DNA from: an uncultured Paraburkholderia sp.
Lineage (GTDB): Bacteria > Pseudomonadota > Gammaproteobacteria > Burkholderiales > Burkholderiaceae
Assembly: GCA_937917025.1 (NCBI GenBank)
Contig: CALFSF010000294.1
Location: forward strand, 1-7,094
Direction: 5' to 3'
Length of the DNA: 7,094 nucleotides
Below, one piece after another: positions 1 through 6,945 of this stretch. The notes beneath the pieces are model-generated. The model made no database searches, was not told the origin of the DNA, and was given only the letters and a program-made list of their open reading frames with translations. The position numbers and the translations under genes were made by a program. Numbering within the stretch: position 1 is the first letter of the stretch; each line of letters opens with the position of its first letter.

Positions 1-1007
1 ACCAACTGACCTTGCAATGGCTGCCGCAATTCGGCGGCACGGGCAAGATGGTCGACTTCAACGACGTCTTCGGCAAGGCTGCGCTGGAAAAGGTGATCGA
101 TCCGGGCATTCTGCGGTTGGGGCAATTCAGGGGTAAGCAGGTCGGCATGCCGTGGACCATGGGTTCGATCGCCATGGTCGCCAATGCGTCCATGCTGAAG
201 GAGGCGGGCATTGCCCAGCCGCCTGTCACGATCGATGCGTTCCTCGAAGCGCTCAAGGCGATCAAGGCGAAGTTTCCGGAGTCGGTGCCGTACGCCATGT
301 CCACCAAGGACAACGCGTCGGTGGTGGGGGACTTCCAGACATGGTTGTGGACCTTCGGCGGCCACATCTTCAACGATCAGGGTCAGGTCGTCGTCAACAG
401 CCCCGCTGCCGTGCGTACCCTCGAATTCATGACCAATCTCGTGAAGGATCGCCTGGCCGCGAAAGACACGGACCGCTACGACGCCCGCCGCCTGTTCGCG
501 CAGAACCGCTGCGCCTTCTATCAGGACGCGCCGCTGGCACGCGGTTTCGCCCGAGACAACTCGGGCAAGGGTGCGGCCTTCGACGCTAACGTACTGTCGG
601 TTGCAACGCCGGTCCTGAAACAGGGCGATGTGCCGCGCTCGTTTGCCTGGGGGCATTTGTTCGGCAGTTTTGCCGCTGACAAGCAAAGTTTCGATGCGAA
701 GTCGGCGCCAGCCCAATTCGTGTCCTACATTAGCCTGACCGACGAGCCGCAACTCGAGTACTTCCGTCAGGTTGGCCTCTTTCCCGTGACACGCAGCGCG
801 ATCGCCAAACTGTCCCGCGACCCTTATGTCGCGAACTGGACCAGGAATGCACGCAATGCCACGCGCGACGAACTGGCGGTTTTCCCGAACGTTGCCGACC
901 TCACGGTCATCGTCGGCGAGCAGGTGCAAGCGGCTGTGCTGGGACAGAAGTCGCCGGCTGAAGCCATCGACGCTATGAGCAAACGGCTGAGCGCGGCCAT
1001 CGAATGA
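1..1007 (+). CDS. ABC sugar transporter, family 1 periplasmic solute-binding protein (5'-truncated)
   Basis: Periplasmic receptor that would capture a sugar and hand it to the two permeases downstream. The reading frame is open to the left edge (codons begin at position 3), so the start, signal peptide and perhaps the first 80-100 residues are missing; about 334 residues remain, against roughly 410-440 for the whole family member. Visible family features are the GKQVGMPW segment followed by a hydrophobic strand and the MLKEAGI...PPVT block (typical 'aGi..pPkTwdE' region), then FQTWLWTFGGHIFNDQG and VNSPAAVRTLEFM, which is the hallmark middle of MalE/UgpB-like proteins. The C-terminal half (FAWGHLFGSFA, then a helical tail with AVLGQKSPAEAIDAM) also fits. 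It is the first visible gene of the importer operon and its TGA is followed at once by a strong hairpin. The family is secure; the ligand is unknown. The TTG at 12 is not a real start. Confidence 0.93.
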   Translation, partial: QLTLQWLPQFGGTGKMVDFNDVFGKAALEKVIDPGILRLGQFRGKQVGMPWTMGSIAMVANASMLKEAGIAQPPVTIDAFLEALKAIKAKFPESVPYAMSTKDNASVVGDFQTWLWTFGGHIFNDQGQVVVNSPAAVRTLEFMTNLVKDRLAAKDTDRYDARRLFAQNRCAFYQDAPLARGFARDNSGKGAAFDANVLSVATPVLKQGDVPRSFAWGHLFGSFAADKQSFDAKSAPAQFVSYISLTDEPQLEYFRQVGLFPVTRSAIAKLSRDPYVANWTRNARNATRDELAVFPNVADLTVIVGEQVQAAVLGQKSPAEAIDAMSKRLSAAIE

Positions 1008-1011
1008 GCGG

Positions 1012-1046
1012 GCGGCGAGCCGGATCGGCACGTCCGGTCTCGCCGC
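1012..1046 (+). repeat. Strong GC hairpin just after the binding-protein stop codon
   Basis: Left arm 1012-1024 pairs with right arm 1033-1046 over 13 base pairs with one bulged T at 1038, around an 8-nt loop (1025-1032). It begins four bases after the TGA of the binding-protein gene. No T-tract follows, so it is not a canonical intrinsic terminator. In the E. coli mal operon, structure after malE is known to stabilise the upstream mRNA so the binding protein is made in excess over the permeases. The same role is inferred here from position and shape; partial attenuation is the alternative. Confidence 0.65.
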
Positions 1047-1107
1047 GAATGCATGCGTGCCCGCGCGTATTTTCCACGGTTAATCGCCGCGGCTTTCCCC
1101 TAAACCG

Positions 1108-1117
1108 AAACCGGTTT
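1108..1117. promoter_or_regulatory. Perfect palindrome AAACCGGTTT, candidate LacI-type operator
   Basis: A 10-bp perfect palindrome centred between 1112 and 1113, eight bases before the ATG of the first permease. Its AACCGGTT core resembles operators of LacI-family sugar regulators, which commonly regulate such operons. The flanks do not extend the symmetry (G1107 against T1118). It occupies the place where a Shine-Dalgarno sequence would be, and no good -35/-10 pair was found upstream of it. No regulator gene lies in this window, so the assignment is a suggestion from motif shape only. Confidence 0.35.
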
Positions 1118-1125
1118 TAACGAAC

Positions 1126-2055
1126 ATGGCTAGCTTACCCACGACGCAGTCCGATGTGCGGACCGCGAAGCAGCGCCGATCACTGAAGTCGCACGAACGA
1201 AGAGTTGGATTCGCCTTCGCGCTGCCTTCGCTGATCGCCTTCTTCGTCGTCATCCTGATTCCGTTTCTTCAATCGCTGAAGCTCTCGTTCTATCGTTACA
1301 CGATCGAGATGGACGAGCCGAGCTTCATCGGACTGAAGAATTTCAAAAGGCTGCTGAGCAACCCCGACACACTGTCGATCTGGTTCAACACGCTGATCTT
1401 CGTCGTGCTGACCACCAGCATCACGCTCGTCCTCGGGCTCGCGTGGGCCGTCGTGCTCAACCAGTCGTTCCGCGGCAAGGCGGTGCTGCGCGCGCTTTCG
1501 CTGTTGCCCTGGGTCCTGCCTTCGACTGTCACGGCGTTTCTGGCGGCGTGGATCTTCAACGGTCAGTACGGCATTCTCAATGCGATCCTGCTGCAACTGG
1601 GCATCATCCATGACCCGGTGCCCTGGCTTGCCGAAGCGCACTCGGCCATGGCGGCCGTGATCCTCACGCGCGTCTGGGTTTCGGTGCCGCTCTTCATGGC
1701 TTTTTTCCTGGCGGGACTGCAAGGCGTCTCGCAGGACCAGATGGACGCGGCGCGCGTGGACGGCTGCGAAAACTTCGCGGTGTTCCGCTACGTCGTGCTG
1801 CCCCACCTCGCGCCGACCATCATCATCGTGACGATCCTCGGCGCCATGAGCAACCTGCAGGCCTTCGACGTGATTTACGCGCTCACGCAGGGCGGTCCGG
1901 TCAAGGCCACGACGATGCTGTCCATCGAAGTCTACAAAGAGGCGTTCCAGAACTGGGATATCGGTAGTGCATGCGCGATCGGCGTGCTGTGGTTCCTGAC
2001 CATTGCGATCCCGTCGATCTTCTATCTGCGCATTCTGTTCAAGCGGGAGAACTAG
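1126..2055 (+). CDS. ABC sugar transporter permease, MalF/UgpA-type
   Basis: Inner-membrane subunit of a CUT1-type importer; with the next gene product it forms the transmembrane pore. It is 309 residues, normal for the short MalF/UgpA type. Six membrane segments can be placed at about residues 28-50, 86-111, 120-144, 174-197, 229-252 and 280-304. The cytoplasmic EAA loop that docks on the ATPase is at 205-226 (QMDAARVDG, then VVLP at 223-226). The N-terminus before the first membrane segment is basic (KQRRSLKSHERR), as expected for an inside-facing tail. The ATG at 1126 is chosen because it gives a normal-length N-terminus; however, no Shine-Dalgarno sequence precedes it. GTG at 1156 is an alternative in-frame start, also without a good RBS. 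It lies 118 bp after the binding-protein gene and 2 bp before the second permease. Confidence 0.94.
   Translation: MASLPTTQSDVRTAKQRRSLKSHERRVGFAFALPSLIAFFVVILIPFLQSLKLSFYRYTIEMDEPSFIGLKNFKRLLSNPDTLSIWFNTLIFVVLTTSITLVLGLAWAVVLNQSFRGKAVLRALSLLPWVLPSTVTAFLAAWIFNGQYGILNAILLQLGIIHDPVPWLAEAHSAMAAVILTRVWVSVPLFMAFFLAGLQGVSQDQMDAARVDGCENFAVFRYVVLPHLAPTIIIVTILGAMSNLQAFDVIYALTQGGPVKATTMLSIEVYKEAFQNWDIGSACAIGVLWFLTIAIPSIFYLRILFKREN
2045..2049 (+). promoter_or_regulatory. RBS of the second permease gene
   Basis: GGGAG inside the last codons of the first permease gene, 8 bases before ATG 2058. It settles the start at 2058 rather than in-frame candidates upstream (open from 1971), which lie within the first permease gene. 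Confidence 0.75.
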
Positions 2056-2057
2056 GC

Positions 2058-2897
2058 ATGTTGCTTCTCAACAACTGGCGGGCACGCTCGGGATTTACGG
2101 TGATGTTGCTCGCGATAGGCGGCTTTCTGTTTCTGCCGATCATCTGGATGGTGCTCACGTCGATCAAGCCGGAAGGCGAGGTATTCGTTCGAATTCCTTC
2201 TATTCTGCCGCACGTGCCGACGCTCGAAAACTATCGCGCGCTGTTCGGCCACAGCGAAACCTTGATGCAGTTGCGCAACAGCCTGATCACGGCGGGCGGC
2301 GGCGCGTTGCTGACGGTCATGCTGTCGACCTACGCGGCCTACAGCTTCGCGAAGTTCCGTTATTTCGGCCGCAAGCCGTTGATGTTCATGATGCTTTCGG
2401 CGCAGATGTTTCCGTTCGCAATGCTGCTCATCAGCGTCTACCCGATGCTGCAATGGGCCAACCTGCTGAACACGCGCATCGGGCTGATCATCGCCTACAT
2501 CATCCTGGCGCTGCCGAGCGGCACCTACATGCTGTACAGCTACTTCATCAGCATTCCGAGCGAAATCATCGAGGCGGCGCGTGTGGATGGCGCAAGCGAG
2601 ATGTACATCCTGCATCGGATCGTGTTGCCGCTCGCCATTCCCGCGATGGTGACCGTTGGGCTGTATTCGTTCATGTGGGCCTGGAACGACCTGTTGTTCT
2701 CGCTGACGCTGATTACCTCGCCGGAGCTGCGCACGGTCGGCCCGGGACTGCTGCTGAGCTATCTGGGTGAAGGCCGTGCGAACTGGGGCGGCGCGATGGC
2801 GGAGTCGATCGTGATTTCGTTGCCGGTCGTGCTGGGCTTCGCCTTCCTGCAGCGCTACTTCATCAAAGGCCTGACCGCTGGAGCCGTGAAATCATGA
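2058..2897 (+). CDS. ABC sugar transporter permease, MalG/UgpE-type
   Basis: Second membrane subunit of the importer, 279 residues, the usual length for MalG/UgpE relatives. Membrane segments fall at about residues 13-35, 76-98, 107-130, 141-163, 194-218 and 246-268. The EAA loop is very clear: EIIEAARVDGAS at 169-180 followed by IVLP at 188-191. The C-terminal QRYFIKGLTAGAVKS closely matches the MalG-type ending, whose C-terminal tail contacts the ATPase dimer in the E. coli maltose transporter. ATG 2058 is supported by a GGGAG 8 bases upstream and by the short N-terminus of the family. The stop overlaps the start of the dehydrogenase gene as ATGA, implying translational coupling. Family assignment is secure; substrate is not deducible. 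Confidence 0.95.
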   Translation: MLLLNNWRARSGFTVMLLAIGGFLFLPIIWMVLTSIKPEGEVFVRIPSILPHVPTLENYRALFGHSETLMQLRNSLITAGGGALLTVMLSTYAAYSFAKFRYFGRKPLMFMMLSAQMFPFAMLLISVYPMLQWANLLNTRIGLIIAYIILALPSGTYMLYSYFISIPSEIIEAARVDGASEMYILHRIVLPLAIPAMVTVGLYSFMWAWNDLLFSLTLITSPELRTVGPGLLLSYLGEGRANWGGAMAESIVISLPVVLGFAFLQRYFIKGLTAGAVKS

Positions 2898-3712
2898 GAC
2901 TCGCGAACAAGGTGGCGATCGTGACGGGCGCGGGTCAAGGCATCGGCCGCGCGATTCTCGAACGCTTCGTGGCGGAAGGGGCAAAGGTCGTGGCGGTGGA
3001 GCTTTCGCCGGAGAGCGCACGGCGCGCGGTCGCCGGACTGCCGCCCGATCGTGCCTGCATGCTGTGCCTCGACGCGCACGCGCAATCGACCGTGGATGAA
3101 GCGATTTACGCGGCGAAAGAGCGTTTCGGCGGCCTCGATATTCTCGTCAACAACGCCGTACGCTACGCGGGCGCCAGCATCGTGAACGAGACCGACGAAG
3201 GCTGGGCCAGCACGATCGACTCGGCGTTGACGGCCACGTTTCGCTTTTGCCGCGCCGCGCTGCCGGAAATGGCGGCGCGCGGCGGCGGATCGATCATCAA
3301 CCTCGCGTCGGTCAACCAGATCGTGGCTAACCCGGGCCTCGCAGCGTATACCGCGGCCAAAGGCGGGGTGCACGCGCTGACGAAGCAGATCGCCGTGGAG
3401 TTCGGCATCCAGCGCGTGCGCTGCAACGCGATCTCGCCGGCGTTCATCGTGACGGAGCGCACGGCGCAGGGGCTCAGCGCCGCCGATCTCGCCGCCGTCG
3501 CGCAGAGCTATCCGCTCGGGCGACTCGGCGAGCCCGCCGACATCGCCAATGCGGCCGTGTTTCTGGCGAGCGACGAGTCGTCGTTCATCACGGGCGTGGA
3601 CCTTCCGCTCGATGGCGGCTTGACGTCGCTGGCCGCCAGTGCGCTGCTTTCGAACCATATTCGGACTTCGTGGGGACTTCCCCCCCTGCAAATCGTGGAG
3701 AACAAGAAATGA
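2894..3712 (+). CDS. Short-chain dehydrogenase/reductase, probable sugar dehydrogenase
   Basis: Classical SDR with a Rossmann fold, 272 residues. Seen in the sequence: TGAGQGIG at 11-18 (dinucleotide binding), an acidic E36 at the end of strand 2 (KVVAVE), which usually favours NAD over NADP, LVNNA at 84-88, catalytic S139, Y152 and K156 (Y-x-x-x-K), and the FITGVDLPLDGG motif at 231-242. By context it probably oxidises the imported sugar at C1 to a lactone, or a later hydroxy-acid intermediate. Oddities: the active-site Asn on helix 4 (the N of the common 'NL..vF' motif) is aligned with A111; NNAG is NNAV; and about 25 extra residues follow the usual family end near 247. The start ATG overlaps the permease stop (ATGA), with GGAG at 2880-2883. 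Family certain; reaction inferred from neighbours only. Confidence 0.92.
   Translation: MRLANKVAIVTGAGQGIGRAILERFVAEGAKVVAVELSPESARRAVAGLPPDRACMLCLDAHAQSTVDEAIYAAKERFGGLDILVNNAVRYAGASIVNETDEGWASTIDSALTATFRFCRAALPEMAARGGGSIINLASVNQIVANPGLAAYTAAKGGVHALTKQIAVEFGIQRVRCNAISPAFIVTERTAQGLSAADLAAVAQSYPLGRLGEPADIANAAVFLASDESSFITGVDLPLDGGLTSLAASALLSNHIRTSWGLPPLQIVENKK
3697..3700 (+). promoter_or_regulatory. RBS of the DapA-family gene
   Basis: GGAG inside the 3' end of the SDR gene, 8 bases before ATG 3709. It decides the start: the in-frame GTG at 3670 would add 13 residues unlike the family N-terminus, and the second ATG at 3715 is spaced 14 bases away. Confidence 0.75.
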
Positions 3713-4668
3713 CGATGACGATCGCCCACCGCAGTCTGGCCGGCGTCTTTCCCGTATTGCCCACCCCGTTCCTGGAGAACGGGAGCCCCGACGTCGCCAG
3801 CCTGCGCAATCTGGTGCGCTACCTCGTGACGGCCGGCGTGGATGGCATCACGTATCCTGGCGTCGCCAGCGAGTTCGGGCAATTGAGCGCCGACGAGCGC
3901 GTCATGCTCACCGATGCCGTGCTCGACGAAATCGACGGCCGTATGCCGTTGGTCGCCGGCTGTTCCAGTACCGACGCCGAAGTCACCATTCGCATCGCCC
4001 ACGCGGCGGCGAAGGGCGGCGCGGCGGCGCTGATGATCGCCGTCCCGCCGGAGCGCAAGACAGCGCAAGCGCAGATCGAATTTTTCAGCCGTGTCGCGCA
4101 AGCTGTCCCCGACACGCCCATCATGCTGCAGAACGTGCCGGCACCCGTCGGCGCCGGTCTCGATCCCGAAGTGCTGCTCGAGATTCTGAACGCGGTGCCT
4201 TCGATCCAGTACATCAAGGAAGAGACGCTGCCGAGCGGCCAGCGCCTGACGGTCATCAAGCGCAGCGCGCCTGAGACGTTGCGCGGCGTGTTCGGCGGCG
4301 CGGGTGGACGCTACATCACCGACGAATTGCGGCGCGGCGCGTGCGGCACCATGCCGGCGGTCGAACTCGCGGAAGTGCATGTCGAACTGTTCAAGGCGCA
4401 CCGTGCGGGCCGGAGCGATCAGGTGCGCGAACTGTTCACGCGCATGCTGCCGATTCTGAACGTGCAAGCCGTGTTCCGCTGGTCGCTGACCAAGTACGTG
4501 CTGCATCGTCGTGGCTTGATTCAGTGCCGCCTGCAGCGTGCGGCCGGTCCGTTGATCGATGCCGCCGACGCGGCCGATGTCGACGCCTTCCTGCACGACA
4601 TCGAAGATCTTCTGATTCCTCAGCAAATGCTTTCCACCATCGGAGGCGGAATCCATGGCACAGCTTGA
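3709..4668 (+). CDS. DapA-superfamily (N-acetylneuraminate lyase-like) aldolase or dehydratase for a 2-keto-3-deoxy sugar acid
   Basis: Class I, Schiff-base TIM-barrel enzyme of 319 residues. The Schiff-base lysine is K170 in the YIKEE motif, and GVFPVLPTPF at 12-21 is the standard first strand. It is not a lysine-biosynthesis synthase: the two Thr of the GTTGE motif correspond to V52 and A53 (PGVASEFGQLS at 50-60), and the catalytic Tyr of the usual YNVP motif is Q141 (LQNVPAPVG). The ASEFGQLSADER block and the Gln-for-Tyr change resemble, from memory, the L-2-keto-3-deoxyarabonate dehydratase group (VQDAP at that position) and YagE-like 2-keto-3-deoxygluconate aldolases. The cytoplasmic role is inferred to be cleavage or dehydration of the product made by the enolase-superfamily enzyme downstream. 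Its start overlaps the SDR stop (ATGA) and its end overlaps the ATPase gene by 14 bp. Superfamily secure, exact reaction open. Confidence 0.9.
   Translation: MTMTIAHRSLAGVFPVLPTPFLENGSPDVASLRNLVRYLVTAGVDGITYPGVASEFGQLSADERVMLTDAVLDEIDGRMPLVAGCSSTDAEVTIRIAHAAAKGGAAALMIAVPPERKTAQAQIEFFSRVAQAVPDTPIMLQNVPAPVGAGLDPEVLLEILNAVPSIQYIKEETLPSGQRLTVIKRSAPETLRGVFGGAGGRYITDELRRGACGTMPAVELAEVHVELFKAHRAGRSDQVRELFTRMLPILNVQAVFRWSLTKYVLHRRGLIQCRLQRAAGPLIDAADAADVDAFLHDIEDLLIPQQMLSTIGGGIHGTA
4642..4646 (+). promoter_or_regulatory. RBS of the ATPase gene
   Basis: A full GGAGG core 8 bases before ATG 4655, within the last codons of the DapA-family gene; the strongest Shine-Dalgarno in the window. It supports the 4655 start and the 14-bp overlap with the preceding gene. 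Confidence 0.8.
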
Positions 4669-5731
4669 ATTGCGTCAGGTTCACAAGTCGTTCGGCGACG
4701 CGTCGGTCATTCACAACGTGGATCTGCAGGTCGCCGACGGCGAGTTCTGCGTGTTCGTCGGACCCTCCGGTTGCGGGAAGTCCACGTTGCTGCGACTGAT
4801 CGCAGGTCTCGAGGAAAGCACGTCCGGCCAGATCTCGATCGGCGGAAAGGACGTGACCGCGTTGCAGCCCGCGAAGCGCGGCATCGCGATGGTGTTCCAG
4901 TCGTACGCGCTGTATCCGCACATGAGCGTCGCGGAAAACATGGGCTTCGGGCTGCGGATGGCGAACGTGCCCAAGGCGCGCATCGAAGCCAAGGTGCAGG
5001 AGAGCGCGCGCATTCTGCAGATCGAGCACCTGCTCGCCAGAAGGCCGAAGGATCTCTCAGGCGGCCAGCGTCAGCGCGTGGCCATCGGCCGCGCGATCGT
5101 GCGCGAGCCCTCGCTGTTCCTGCTTGACGAACCGCTGTCCAACCTCGACGCGGCGCTGCGCGTCGAAATGCGGCTCGAACTCGCGCGCATCAAGGAAGAG
5201 GTCGGCACGACCTTCGTGTACGTGACGCACGATCAGGTCGAAGCGATGACGCTGGCGGACAAGATTGTCGTCTTGCGCGACGGCAAGATCGAACAGGTGG
5301 GGCGTCCGCTGGACCTGTATCACCATCCGGCAAACCGCTTTGTCGCGGGCTTCATCGGCTCGCCGAAAATGAACTTCATCGAAGTGACGGCCAGGCCGCT
5401 CGATTCGCATTCGGTCGAAGTCGATCTGCCTGCCGGTCGCCTGTGCGTGCCGACGACGAAGCACATCTCGGACCGGACCCTGACGCTCGGCGTGCGGCCC
5501 GAACACACGCGCGTCGTCGCGACGCAAGACGCGGCCCTGACCGGCGAAGTCAATCTGGCCGAGCGACTGGGCAGCGAGACGTTCGTCTACGTGAAGACGG
5601 CCGTTGGAACGGTCATGGTGAAGCTAGACGGTGCGACGACCTGCGCGAAGGGCGACACCGTGGGCCTCGCCTTCATCGACGACGAACTGCATTTTTTCGA
5701 CGGCAGCGGCTTGCGCGTTTCCGCCTCCTGA
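4655..5731 (+). CDS. ABC sugar transporter ATP-binding subunit, MalK/UgpC-type
   Basis: Cytoplasmic ATPase that powers the importer, 358 residues, typical for the CUT1 class. All nucleotide-binding motifs are intact: Walker A GPSGCGKST at 36-44, Q-loop Q82 (VFQSYALYPHM), ABC signature LSGGQRQR at 134-141, Walker B LFLLDEP at 154-160 with catalytic E159, D-loop SNLDA, and H-loop H192 (VTHDQVEAMTLAD). From about residue 235 a C-terminal OB-fold (TOBE-like) regulatory domain follows, with the LGVRPEH motif at 278-284, as in MalK/UgpC. Such ATPases are often shared between several sugar importers, so the 'UgpC' name often given to them does not mean glycerol-3-phosphate. The gene sits between two catabolic genes rather than next to the permeases. 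It is separated by 20 bp from the dehydratase gene. Confidence 0.96.
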   Translation: MAQLELRQVHKSFGDASVIHNVDLQVADGEFCVFVGPSGCGKSTLLRLIAGLEESTSGQISIGGKDVTALQPAKRGIAMVFQSYALYPHMSVAENMGFGLRMANVPKARIEAKVQESARILQIEHLLARRPKDLSGGQRQRVAIGRAIVREPSLFLLDEPLSNLDAALRVEMRLELARIKEEVGTTFVYVTHDQVEAMTLADKIVVLRDGKIEQVGRPLDLYHHPANRFVAGFIGSPKMNFIEVTARPLDSHSVEVDLPAGRLCVPTTKHISDRTLTLGVRPEHTRVVATQDAALTGEVNLAERLGSETFVYVKTAVGTVMVKLDGATTCAKGDTVGLAFIDDELHFFDGSGLRVSAS

Positions 5732-5751
5732 TTCACGACCCGGCAATCGAT

Positions 5752-6936
5752 ATGAATACCGCACCCAAAATAGCCTCGGTCGAGACCTTCATCGTTTCGA
5801 TTCCGCGCGACGTGCCTTACCTCGGCGGGCTCGGCAAGGACGAACAGGTCAATAGCCGCGGCTACCTGATCCGCAAAGGCAATGGCACGATCTACCCGAC
5901 CACCGACATGTCGGTGCTCATCAAGCTGACCGCCGACGACGGCACGGTCGGCTGGGGCGAGACCTACGGCATCGTGGCGCCGGAAGCCGTGACCGCGATC
6001 ATCGACGACGTGCTCGGACCTGCAGTGATCGGACGCGATCCGCGCGACGCCGTGGTGATCGAGGAAGACCTGTACGACATGATGCGGGTGCGGGGATTCT
6101 TCGGCGGCTTCTACGTCGACTCCATCGCCGGCGTGGACATCGCGATCTGGGACCTGTTCGGGAAGCTGGTTGGACAGCCCGTGGTCAAACTCATCGGCGG
6201 TCAGCGCCGGTCCACGATTCCCGCCTATGTCTCGGGGCTGCCGGGCAGGTCGCTGGATGAGCGCGTCGCGCTGGCGCGCACCTTCGTAACCAAGGGGTTC
6301 AACGCATTCAAGTATCACTCGGCGGTGTCCTTCGACGGCATCGTCGACGAAATGCGTGCGCTTCGCGAGGGGCTCGGAGACGGCGTGGAGCTGATGGTCG
6401 ATCTGCACTGGAAATTCACGGCGCAGGAGGCCATCCAACTGGTGGACCGGCTCACGCCTTATCGACCGTATTTCGTCGAGGCGCCGGTGCAGCCCGAGGA
6501 TATCGAAGGCCAGACGCACGTGGGCGCGAATATCCGCGTGCCGCTCGCGCTGGGTGAGGAGTGGCGCACGGTCTTCGAATATCGTCCGCGTCTGGAACGC
6601 CGATCGATGTCGATCGTCCAGCCGGAGATGGGACACATCGGCATCAGCCAGTTCATGCAGATTGCGCGGATGGCCAACGCGTTCCATATGAAGGTGATTC
6701 CGCACGCGAGCATTGGCGTCGGCATCTTCCAGGCGGCGAGCCTGCATGCAACGGCCGCGCTTCCGAATGCGCCGATGCACGAATACCAGCATTCGGTTTT
6801 CGATCACAACCTGCAATACGTCGAGACGACCATGCGTTGCGCAGACGGTGCGTTCCACCTTCCGGAAGGTCCCGGACTCGGTATCGAACCCAACGACAAA
6901 TTGTGGCAGCACATTCGCAAGAAGCCTGTCGTATAG
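5752..6936 (+). CDS. Mandelate racemase/enolase-superfamily sugar-acid dehydratase (galactonate-dehydratase-like)
   Basis: Mg-dependent acid-sugar dehydratase of 394 residues; the expected reaction is aldonate to 2-keto-3-deoxy aldonate. An N-terminal capping domain (about 1-140; GTVGWGETYG at 64-73, GVDIAIWDLFGK at 127-138) precedes the barrel. Proposed metal ligands are D217, E243 (FVEAPV) and E269 (LGEEW). H219 two residues after D217, and H318 (VIPHASIG), correspond to the two catalytic His of E. coli-type D-galactonate dehydratase. The KxK position reads K187-Y-H189. The acid partner of the C-terminal His is E292 (QPEMGH) where Asp is usual. A long N-terminal loop (about 16-52, VPYLGGLGKDEQVNSRGYLI...) probably shapes substrate choice. 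ATG 5752 fits the family start, but the Shine-Dalgarno is weak. It follows the ATPase by 20 bp. Fold and class are secure; the sugar acid is unknown. Confidence 0.88.
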   Translation: MNTAPKIASVETFIVSIPRDVPYLGGLGKDEQVNSRGYLIRKGNGTIYPTTDMSVLIKLTADDGTVGWGETYGIVAPEAVTAIIDDVLGPAVIGRDPRDAVVIEEDLYDMMRVRGFFGGFYVDSIAGVDIAIWDLFGKLVGQPVVKLIGGQRRSTIPAYVSGLPGRSLDERVALARTFVTKGFNAFKYHSAVSFDGIVDEMRALREGLGDGVELMVDLHWKFTAQEAIQLVDRLTPYRPYFVEAPVQPEDIEGQTHVGANIRVPLALGEEWRTVFEYRPRLERRSMSIVQPEMGHIGISQFMQIARMANAFHMKVIPHASIGVGIFQAASLHATAALPNAPMHEYQHSVFDHNLQYVETTMRCADGAFHLPEGPGLGIEPNDKLWQHIRKKPVV

Positions 6937-6945
6937 AGACGAAGC

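Noticed and set aside
1071..1106. Possible promoter in the gap after the binding-protein gene
   Set aside because: TTTCCA could be a weak -35, but no acceptable -10 lies at a suitable distance.
1180..1806. Long open frame on the minus strand opposite the first permease
   Set aside because: Its product is rich in Arg, His, Gln and Asp, the usual shadow of a GC-rich gene; the plus strand encodes a clear six-segment permease.
3672..3684. GGGG-ACTT-CCCC mini-hairpin at the SDR 3' end
   Set aside because: Only four base pairs and inside coding sequence; no sign of termination.
3508..4656. 382-codon open frame on the minus strand opposite the DapA-family gene
   Set aside because: Low-complexity Arg/Ala/His composition and no recognisable domain; the opposite strand has an intact enzyme with its catalytic Lys.
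5443..5751. N-terminal extension of the dehydratase reading frame into the ATPase gene
   Set aside because: The stretch overlaps the well-conserved C-terminal domain of the ATPase in another frame and looks like Arg-rich shadow coding; ATG 5752 gives the normal family start.
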